DNA from: Ulota crispa
Lineage: Eukaryota > Streptophyta > Bryopsida > Orthotrichales > Orthotrichaceae
NCBI GenBank assembly: GCA_963920765.1
Contig: OY987246.1
Coordinates: forward strand, 23,073,167 to 23,137,166
Length of the DNA stretch: 64,000 nucleotides
Direction: 5' to 3'
The translations under genes and the position numbers were made by a program. Position 1 is the first letter of the stretch. The number at the start of each line of letters is the position of its first letter. The notes beneath the pieces are model-generated. The model worked only from the letters and a program-made list of their open reading frames with translations, had not been told where the DNA came from and searched no databases. Shown one piece after another: positions 45,764 to 57,700 of this stretch.

Positions 45764-48700
45764 TTAGAGTATTAAAAATGGGTGTGCGTGACGTGGAGAT
45801 GCTGATGATACTTGAGGCTGATGGTAAAAAGGGCGAGTGCGCATCATGAACCAAAAACTCACCGTGGCACTTGCAATACAAAGCAAGGCAAGCATGAGCA
45901 GCGATGAGCTAAAGCACATGCTGCCCATGCAAGCATTCTTCGCACCCAAGTCCCAAGAATGGCTTCTGTAAAATGCAGCTTGATTTCCATACAACATGCC
46001 CACCAAATTGGTTGAGAGCAAGTAGGCTCCAATAGGGGCAGCAGTCCTGAAGCGTCACCATCACAAACATTACAAATTAGCAAAAAAAAACTTTTGTAGC
46101 ATTTGATATAGGGACATCGCTATTTTTTGAGGGTCAAACGGAGAGTTGTGAGCGGCAATTCAAGATTTTGTGAGTTGGAACCAATTATTAGCTCAATATT
46201 ATTGGAAAAACTAAAAAAGTGTAAGTTCTACAAAAGATGATAGTTTAAAATGCATAATTATAGGACTCTATGAACATAGTTTTAGGTGAAATTTAATATT
46301 TTGACAAAAAATCCTTGGTCATGGCTCAAGGTTCACAAATCTTTGCTCACAAAATAGCATTCCCCTTTGAAATAGTTGACAAAAACAAGGACACGATTTT
46401 GAACTCATAAGTGAGACCTTTGGAGTTTCATGTGACAAAAGTGACTTTGTTTTTTTTCCTAACTTAATACTATAATGACTTAACAATTCTTTGTAGTGGA
46501 GAAAGGTGCAAGGTGCACAAATCCCAATTGCTTTTGCATATTACATGAAATTTTTGTGTTGTTGAGGAGAATTACCACATTACTTGTGACTTTTTGTGAG
46601 TGATTGAAACATCTCTAACTTAAAAATTCTAAAACTTCTTTAAATGTTGCAATTACATGCATTTGAACTAATTTATGAAAATCGTGCTTTTGAAATATTA
46701 AACAACTATTCATAACAACCTTCTAAAGCTTTTTTTCTGTTACCGCTGACAATAGATTGTCAGTTAGTTCGGTATTGTGAGAGATGTGGGCAACAACAAC
46801 AAAATTCATTTTCCTACTAATTTAAACAATATTTCCAAAATGGAAGAAAGGAAGTTACCGTGTTTCATTCATTCCTAGATGGCTTCGTACTTTGAATTCT
46901 TCCATTCTTAAGGACTTTTACAATTTTTTCTCTTTTTTAGGATGCTGTCAACATAAAGAGGTTATGGTTTTCTTTGACTGTTCTAATTCCTTCGCATTCA
47001 AAAAAATATGAGTTCCGATGATCCACTTTTATTATTATTCTTATTATTATTGTTATTATTATTTTATTTTACAAATGAAATTCAGCTGGGGAGAGGGTGA
47101 GGAATTTTTTCAACTCACGAGCTAATTTTATACAAAGTTGGAAATTGTTGGTGACCAAACACTTCAGCCAAAATAGGAGGTTGGAGGCTCCAATGAGAGC
47201 CATAGGCCATGCCCACCATACAGGACCCTACATAAAGAAAGGGCACCCCTGCACATCCAACAAACAATATGGTAAAGCAGCCTCAATATATCAGGATAAG
47301 TAATTTAAAGTTTCAAAAAATGTATATTTTCAAAGGGAATTGATATGCACACCACACCTTCTTGACTATCTCACCACACCCCGGGTAAATTTTAGATTTC
47401 TACCATCAAAAAGCTGAATTTGAGAATTTGGAATTCAGATTTGGACTTAAAGACCTGGATTTTGTCTAGAACCATAAAAAAATGTTGTAATTGAACAACA
47501 CCCAATGAAAAAGCTTAGCTCAGGGGAAAAGTATAACTTTTACTTTTTTTTATAAAAAAGATAAGCTTTTTTACTGGGTGTTGTTCAATTAAAACTTTTT
47601 TTGTGATTCTAGACAAAATCACAGTCTTTGAGTCCAAATCTGAATTCCAAATTCTCAAATTCAGATTTTGATAGTAGAAATCCAAAATTTACCCCAGGGT
47701 GTGGTGGGATAGTCAAGAAGGTGTGATACACTTATCAATTCCCATTTTCAAAAACAAGTTGACTCCAACGCCTTAAAATTTTCCCAAAAGATCTTCTTTT
47801 TCTTTCTGACAAAAGTATTTGCTGATATATTTATTTATTGGCTCTAAACCACTGCAAAGGAAGAGATTTTGCAGCAAGAGGAGCTACCTTGAGGAAAATT
47901 GAATAGATATCTACATAAACACCAAGCTAATGTTACAAGAATAGATCATTCTCTCAAAGCCTAGCTGCTTGTTTTTTTTTTCTGAAACTATACTATGTAA
48001 TTACTAAAATATTCTTTCTGTGTTTATCTAAAATGATATGGAAGAAAAGACAATTGATAAAAAACATTGACAATTGAAAGCAAAAAACTCCTTATTTCAC
48101 ATAGGATATGCTCCAAGAACTTTATACAAGTCCCGTGACCTCATGGTAATAAGCAGCGACATTTATTTCTTTCAAAGTTGAAATGAATTGTAAAAAAAAA
48201 GTAGCAAAACATATCAATAAAAAAGAGTACCCCATGTACTATCACTTCATCTATGCTCGATTTCCAAAAAACCAATATCATATTCTTATGAAAATTATTG
48301 GACTCCTTGAATTTGGTAGGTTTCACACTACGTACAAGCTACAAGTGGATCCTCTAGTAAACGAAAGGGATCTAGTGAAACCCAAAGCTTAGATTGAGAT
48401 ATCCTAGATTTTATTTTATAAACACCAATGTTTGCGAGCAAAAGAATACTCTATTTGCAACAGTAAAAAAAGATATGTTTTGTGGAAGCTGTTTATAATT
48501 AGCTCTTGGCAAGGTGGAGTTTGAAATCTTTATAAGGGGGTTTTGGATTGAAGAGGTGAAAATCGAATTTAAACTCACAGCCTGTAGCAAGGAGAAGGCA
48601 GCAAGAGCTCATCAGGATTTGCGCCATAAGCAATCCAAATGGCCTGGGGTATCCCTTCTTTAAGAGAAAATCTGATCCATACCTGCACCCCCAAATAAAA

Positions 48701-51700
48701 CAATAAGCATTTATTTATAAATGAGAACATTGTCATAATCGTGTGTAAAAATTTAGGACACAAATATTTAAATATCTAAGCTCCAGGCTTTGCTAATAGT
48801 CATTTAGCTATTTGAAGATACTTATAGCCTTTAGTGTAAATCCTCCCAAAAACCAAGTGGTCCTAAAATTCTTAACAAAATATGACATTGGTATTCACAA
48901 ATCAATTACACATGAAAAGATAACCCAAAGATATTTTTAACTAAACCTCACAAAATAGTAAAGTGTCTCCCCTTAAGGGGGGTAGGCATTGACATCTTAT
49001 TAGGAGAATCCCCAATAGGGCTCTATTTTGGTGATACAACCCTACATCTATGGCCATTCATATTCCTCTATATTGGAGGGGCTATCACATGCTAGTCCTC
49101 AACAAAATAAATTAAAAAGCTAGTTGTAGTAAATTATATGAAATCATACTCATAACATTAAATTTAAAGAAATAAAAAGATTGGAACAAATGAAATAAAG
49201 GGTTGTCTTGTACCCTCCCAATAAGCAACCAAAGCAACTCCAAACGCTTATGAGACCCTTAAACGCTTTCACTTGATGATCTCCTAACAATTGTCCAATC
49301 TGTTCAAAAAGGAGAAAAGAAAAAAGAGGTTTCTTTTATATCAATGGTCCAAAATGTTTGTCAAAATAACACAAGGCTTCACCTAGGTAAACCTTTTGGA
49401 GTCCTAGAAAAATTTATTGATAAGATAATGAAATGTGTCCACCACAAGTCACAACATATCACATGCAATACTTTGTCTACCATAAGCCCATTAGCAAAAA
49501 AACTGGTAAATAAATACAAAGAAAAGGATGCAAGAAAATTATTTCTGATGAGTCCATAGCAAATGAGAGTGTGCCACGTATACTCTTAAGAAAATATGAG
49601 ATTGTAAAAATGTAGTGACCTGGGCAAAGTTGTTGATGACAGCCAATCCAGTGCCTCCACCGATCATCAATACTGCCATTACCAACCTGTAGTATCCATG
49701 CCAAACAATTTATAAAAAGTTCTATAAATTTATAAAAGTCAACTTCAATAGCATATACAACTGCCTCAATATAAAGAAAAAAATGACAAGCCAACAAGGT
49801 AAAAAAAAAGTCATGTAATAGGCATGTTTATCACACAAAATGAGGTTTACATTTACAATGATTTTCAGCAACCAAAAATAATAATTTATTCGGAGGGATA
49901 ATTTCTAGTGTATATTTTGGTCGCATAATGTGTCTCTAGTCAACTTTTTCTGAACCATTTTGTCCCATTTTTATAAACATTGATTATATGGTAGTTTGTT
50001 GCTTCAAATAACTATCTTTGTGTGGATATGAGTTGGGTTTAATTAATAGGAAGTCAAGCAAATGCAATCCAACCATGAACACAAATCAAACTTTGTTCAC
50101 AAAAAAACTAAAACTACACACCCCCAATATGCGGCTTTGGCCTTCAATATATGCTAAAACAAGAAAAGATGCATAATAAAAGAAAAAAAATCTGCTTGTC
50201 AATAGAGATGTGTATGATAAACCACTCCCAGGCATCCAACTATGCACAAAGGTGCAAGCCCAATTCTCTTGTGCTTAATACTAGTAAAACCACAAGGTAG
50301 AACCACTTCTTCTACATGCAAAATCAAGAGTGTTTCACCATCACTTCACTTGGTGCTCAAGGATTGGTTTACTGGCATCAATTACTGGGTTCATATGACA
50401 TTCCACCAATCATAAGCATAACATGTTAAGCTCTAATAAAGGGCAATTCGCATTATGTCCAATGTCCCATTTCTAAAAGTCCCACCTCAACTCTAGAACT
50501 AAGTTCAACACCAAATCCTGACTTTACTGATTTATCAAGAGCAAAAAGAAGTACTAACAAATCATAAACAAATGTTTGTGCAAAAATATTGGTGGGACTT
50601 GAAGTTGACTGATGTATGGCTGAGCAAAGATGGTCACCCCGAATAGTGAGTGAAATTCCAACTTGGCGTCAAAACTTCCAAAGCATTATCACATAGGCAA
50701 ACAAAAATACAGTGAACTCAAACATGGGACACGGAACACAATGCGAATTCCCAAGTCTCAACCTTGCTTCTTTCTCAGATTCTCAGATAAGTTTCAGTGA
50801 GACGTTCACGTAGTGTGAACCACTCTAATAAACTATCGTTCAAAAACATATAGTACTTTACAATTCCACATCACCACAAAGGGTACCAAATTCATGTATC
50901 TATCCTTTCTCCAAACTTTGCTAACACAATTGCTACAGCCACAAGAAGAGTTATGTACATATCACAAATTTCAACACAATATATTATTATTCTCTCGACA
51001 ACTTTTGGTTTCTCTATAACAATGTCAAAGCATTTTAAAGAGAATAATTGCACATCCAAGAACACTCTAACATCTTCCTCACCAAGTGACAAAGATACTC
51101 ATGGATTCCAATCTACAAATGCCCTTGTAAATTTTTACCCTCAAACATATTAATCCCTCAAGGCCCAAGGGGCTCAAATAGCGCCCCTATGCATTATATT
51201 TTGAGATGGTTTGATTTTTTTTCAAAATTAATTTTAATAATTATTAATTTGAGTTATTTTTATTGACGTCTAGTTTAAGTATCAAAATCCGATTTTGAAA
51301 ATGAATGATTATGATTTGTCTATTCAAGATTTTGTGCAAGGATGTCTATTGTAAATCTTCACTTTATAGTGTTGAGAGCTCTTGGGAATGAGCCTCAAGT
51401 ACACTAGAACTTGGAGAAACAATCACACTAGAAATTTAATTCAAGAAGTTGTAGAATAGGTTTTGAGAGACCTTAAATTGATTAGGGTTATGCATGTTGT
51501 CCTTTACATGCTCATATTTGTTTGGTGTCCTCAATTTCAAATTTGAGATGTGAAAAGAGGATTGAAAGACTTTAAATCACTTTCACAGTTTTAACAACTT
51601 CATGATCAAATCTTATAATATTTTAATTTATAAGTGATATTGTTGTGTTTTCTTTTCCCATGTAATCTCTAACATGTCTAGCTTGAATTTGTACGGTTAC

Positions 51701-54700
51701 GTTCCAAAAAAAAGTGATAAAATTTATTAAAATGTTGGCATTTTGTTCATTCTAGAGCAGATTCTAAGATATTCAAAAAAGTTCAGGGGCGTTGAGGGGT
51801 TAACAACAAAATGGGTGGTCAAGCATAAAGTTTGCAAAGGCATTGTACAAACTCAGTTTCAAGAACCTGAGGATCTATTGGAGGCCATTGTACATAACCA
51901 AATAACAAGATACTCATAAATTCCAATTTATCAAAGTATCTAAGATGCTTTTTATGATCTTAACCCCTGAGCACTTCGGTGCAATGTTGGACCTTTTTGC
52001 AAACAAATTGGCACCACAAGTTCAAAAGCAACATCTAGAAGAGTGAATAGTTGATATTGCACAAGGCTTAGGGTCCGCATATGTATGAAAAATTTAGTAA
52101 GTTTTTGTTGCATGGATCAAAAGATTATAACGGTTAAAGACAACAAACTGTCAAATATGGAGAGGCCACATTCTGGCCTATGGGGGCACTCAGGGGTTAA
52201 AGCAAAGTTATGACATTACACAAGATTTGGCTATTGAATGTAATTGACAGACACACAAAACAGACACATGTCTATCTACTCTTGCGTTTTAGGGTTTTTA
52301 AAAAAAAATTAACCTAAAAAAGGAAGAATTAAATTCCTATTTATCATTTTTACCAAGTGATATGGTTTTAAATCCACGTTTTAACCTCATTTTGGCAATA
52401 ATGAGAGTCATTAGCATGTACAAAGTGAGCTTTTTGTTTTTAATCATTTCTTGCAGTCAACTATAAGTTTGACAAAATCCCACAGACATGAGTTCAATCG
52501 GGCACTTCTGGGCAGATGGACGGGCAGGCCAATGTAACAACCACGTCTTGAAGTGATTACAACCTCATTCAAATCAGAACACAGACCCCTTTTGCAACTA
52601 CAAGAGAGCCCCTTTGTAGATAAGGCAGAGCAAGCGTGGTACCAGAAATCCAGGCGCAGCAAGGGGGGCGTCAAGCAGGACTGCTGCAGCAACAGCTTCT
52701 CTCCGCCGTTGTTGTTGCTGAAGACCAGCAACTCATGCTCGTCGCCGTCGATGCTGACGTGAGGGGAGGAGGGGATGGTCACCGTCTTTAAGGCGGCGAG
52801 CTCGTGGTCCTCGTGGATGTCCGGGAGTTGCGGTCGGAAGGGCTTCTTCCTGTACAGCGACTCTCGCCTCGCCAAGTCCCGCCCCAGCACACTCGTCGCG
52901 TCCTCCGCTGCGTCGCTCTCCTCCATGTACGCCGCGAAGAAGTCCACCGGTCTCCGAATCAGCTAATTAAGATGATGCACCAGCACAACCCCCATGCAAC
53001 TCTTGTAAATCCCGTGCTCACAAACTCAACCAAAACCATAGCTCACGGAAGATCTTTGCTCCAAAGATTAAATCCATGTTTTTTTGAAAAGTGTTATCTT
53101 AGAGGATGTGCATAACGTTGTAATGTCTGCTAATCATTCCATAATCTTGTAGAGTGTAGATTTGCCATCATAGGGATGTCTTAGTGGACAAAATGCTTTG
53201 TCCCATGTTTTGTCAACCTTCATTTGGTGAGAAATTGTCATGTCATCATTGATTTTGTCTTTTTGGTGGAAGGGTTTCAAATTAGGAATTGAACGTTTGG
53301 TGGAGTTACAATTTTGTTTCCACTTTAATGATTGTCTTTTATCTCACATGAAGTGGGAGGGAGTGTTTTGTCCAATGGGCAAGATTTGAGGTCACCTTGG
53401 GAGGTGATCCCAAATCTTGTTCACTACAAGTGAATTCCTCTCCACTTTTGGATAGAGTGAGTAATGACATGGCTTTAACACCTAATGGCCATTTGCTTCA
53501 CTATGAAAGCTCCATTAGACAACCCCTCTCACTAGCCAACAAAACATTCCTAAATCTTGCTCACTTCCCAATTTGAATTGGCCCATGTAACGTGACTATG
53601 CCTTCATACTCTAACTTGTTAGATGTGGCAAAAAGCTTGAGTTTCCATGGTTGATGATTTTGGTGAGTCCAATATTCAAAGTGAAACAACTATTGCAAAG
53701 AACTATTGAACAATTTATCATATTTGTGGTCTCTATGAATTCCATGGCTATGATCCTTGATTCAAGGGGTACACTCAAGTTTGAAGAGTTTAGTTCTAAA
53801 GTTGTGCATGACACTAGAATTAGTTTGCTAATCATTCCACAATCTTGTATGGATTAAATTTGCCTTCATAATCTTGAATTAGCTAAATGCCATAATACGC
53901 CTAAGTTTCCATGGTTGATGATTTCCAAAAAAATCCAGCACTGCAATAACGGATTAGGTATAGGTAATGTGAAAGCAGAGTATAGTTCACATATTGAGCC
54001 ACAAGAGTGGTGAGGATGAAGTTGTTATTTTTCTTTGTCACTGGGTTTCACTATACATTCATGTTACTTGACATATCCTCAATGGTTGGATCTTGTTCAA
54101 TCATTCAATGCTTAGGGACAAAGAACACAATGATGTTCAAACAAGCCCATGTTATATGGAAAGCAACATGCCTCTGTTGCCATTCTATACAAAAATGAGT
54201 TCCATTGAAATTATGGTTGTTTTGGTAATATGACAAGTTTGAAAGTGCCAGTACTATGACACTCAAATGACTCAACTACATATAGCTATAACAATCAAAA
54301 TCAAACCAAAATTCAAATCGATTTAAGGTTCTACATGTGCATCTGAAAAATCACCAATTTGTTCACATGTGGTTGCTATTTTTAACAAACATGACAATTT
54401 CGATTTGCATACAAAATCGGAATCGAGAATTTCATCAGTGCAGACATGGAAAAACTTATTAAAAAAAACAAAACAAAAAAAACCACAAATGAATGGCTGT
54501 GGAATAGGAGAGAATTACGTACAGGAATTATGAATATAGCTGAAGCAAACGTAAGCATGATGGTCAAGTAGAACTTCAGTATATCTCTTCCAGGATGTAA
54601 AAAAGCCTGCCAGTTCAGTCCTTTCATTTAGAAAAATGAAAAAAGATGAATTACTCGGCCACCAAAGCTTTGAATTCCATGTGCATGTGACCCCAAAAAA

Positions 54701-57700
54701 AAAATAGGGAAAAAAAAAAAAAAAAAAAAAAACCTTGCTAGTATAAAATTCTGAACCTTACAATAATCTGTATGACACGAGGACGGTCCTTGACTTGGGA
54801 CCAAATCTTAAAATGTCTTCTTGATGAATATTGAAAAACAAAACCTTAAAAAAAGTGTCTAACTTGCCAAAAAAATCTTTGCATATAAAAAACCAATAAC
54901 CACAATTAATTAAGTGAAAAGAGGGTTTGAAAAAGCAAAAGAGTAGTACTTTGATGATGATAACCACCATGAGAAAGATCCCAAGACAAATCAGTAACCC
55001 CTGCAATCACGAAATAATCCACAAAGTGACTAAAGTAATTTCGAAATCACGAAAGTAATTTCGAAGTCATGAACTTAATTTAAACGACAGAACTTCCAAA
55101 AGAAACTTGCAAGTCCAAGAGGAATTCTATACCCTGTATTATTTCAGAATTTCAAAGCATTCATAATATTATCTCTAATTTCAGTGGAAATTCCTTTTCC
55201 TCGCCCAAAAAAAATCCTCCTAACAAAGTGCAAAGGTGGGTTAAATTAAAATCCTTTCTTAAAAACTGGCAAGGGAGGAGTATTCTACTCTGTAAGTAAA
55301 GCATCAACAAGATCCAAGAGAGGACAAACATTCATTGCATTATTTCATCAATACCAATGGGTCCCTTTTGCTTTACTAAACCATCAAGCTTCAATCCCTT
55401 CTTAAAATGTAAGGGAAGGATAACCCAACATTCTCTAGTGAGGTCTGACAAAAGATCCAAGAGAGGGCAAGCATCCATAGTCCCACTCACTAAACAAAAT
55501 TATTGAGGAAAGGAACATTCCATTGTTGGACGTGATGGCACACAAAAGAGTTTAAAACTTTAAACGAGTAACTTTCTCTAAAGAGAAACTATATAATAGT
55601 TAAGCTTTTATACACTTACATAAGTCAAATGAAATCTTTGCTTGACATCTTCACCATCATCATCTTGGTACTCTGGAGGAAAAGGTCTTGTAAAGTATGC
55701 CAACACAAAGGCAGCCACTGAGGGCACCAGCGCCACCAACAGGACAAACTGGTTCTCATCCGCCTCCATAAAGGCCTCATAAACCTGAGACATGGCCAAT
55801 AAATAAGTAGCAAAAAAACACAATGTTATAAACCCAAAACATGATATTTAGCGTATCATTCCAAAGAAAAAGCAATCGTTTTGGCCTCATCTTGAGATAA
55901 AGCATGAACTTTTTAAACTTTTTAAACTTTTAAAGCTTCAAGGACCACTATTTTATAGGGAGAATTTTATGGATCGGATACCCCTGAAGTTTGCAATATT
56001 TACATAGATATCCCTGCTTTTTCAGAAATTGCACAAATACCCCTTGGACCATAATTTTCAAGCATTTATTTGTTATGCTTGTACTTCCTTCATGATCAAT
56101 GTTGAAGAAGGGAATGTAATGAAACAAAAAAGAAGCAACGTGCACACAAAGAAAGAAGGGAAGTGACATGCACAACAAAATAAACACCTGAAAATTTTGG
56201 TGCAAGGGTATTTGTGAAATTTCTGAAAAAACAAGGATATCTCTTATAATATTGCAAACTTCAGAGGTATCCATGAAATTTTCCCATTTTTATACCGTGA
56301 TGCATATACTTTGATAACCCATATATGCCGTGGATAGTTTAACTCTAAAAGATGTGCATGACATAAAAATATTTATGGAGCACCTTGGCTCTATATAATC
56401 TAGACTTGTTGGTTAAATATGCCATAAAAGTGAAAAAGAGAGACTAACCAAGACAAATATGGCGCCACTCAGTCCCACTTGTGCTTTGAGAATGCCCATT
56501 GCTGTTCCCCGGTAATCTCCAAAGCTTTCTAAACTGCACAAGCATTACATTTCAATTAGTAAACTTCAAAAAAGTACCATAGTATTGTACCAAATTGCGC
56601 CTAAAATAATCAGGTTTGCATTTAAAAGCAAAACCAAATGGTATCATCACTTGGTGGAAGACTTATGAAAACGATAATGTAGAAAGATATTTGAAGTTGT
56701 AATTTTTTTTTTGATAGAGATGGTTTTCTTATATTTTCATCTACCAACATAGGGCAAATATTACTCTTATTGCAGTGCTAAACCAAACCTAGTTAGCAAG
56801 AAAATATGTTTATCAGAAGAAAACACTAATGCTGCACTTGATTAATTTTGGACTATGGAGGCCATTTTAGACTGTACACAACCATTGTGATGTCACACAC
56901 ATCTATAACATTTGGTTCTTTAACCCCTAAAGGACCAAGTAGCCCTTTGCAACCAATAAAATACGGGGTATTTTTCTTGTATTTGGACTGCATCCACACC
57001 TTTATTATATTTGAGATCAACAAAGAAGTTAGAATATAGATTAATACTATTCTAGGGAGGTAGTCAAGATCCCAAATTAAACTTTTTGTTGGTAGCAAAT
57101 GCCAATTATACATCAGCGTACATATTATGTATTATAGTAGCTCGATCTTTTAAGGGTTAACATGTATTGGCCCCTATCAAGGGATCACTCCATACAATTT
57201 GAAGGGCTACGAATAAGCAAACTTTCCAGATTCTTGTCACCTTATAGTAAGATTTGTTTTTCTCAAGCTTCTGGTTGTTTAGAGACTACTTAGTTACAAC
57301 GTCTTGATGAAGGGCGTCATGTTAAAATAAATTAAGAGTGTAAATAACATGTCTTTTTTTTAAATTGTATCTTCAAAACCCTTCAAAAAAGTGAGAATTT
57401 AAAAAAGAACCTAGGTATGGGATATATCTTTCCCAAAGACAATAAAAACAAAGTAGATTTTAGAGAGATAATTTTGGTTTTGCTTTTAGGTTTTCTTAGA
57501 CATATATTAATACACAGTCATGCATTTTGCGCAAGCTAAATGTATGTGGTTATTGTTGGGGGCACTTCTATACCTAGGAGGTGCCCTTTACCCTTGCAAC
57601 CTACCTCAAAGTTCTAGAAAAAGGGCACAAGAAAAAAATTCTCTTGTTTATATGGAAGGGAGCTTACGTTGTGGTAATGCAACCGGTATCGATGAAGCTG

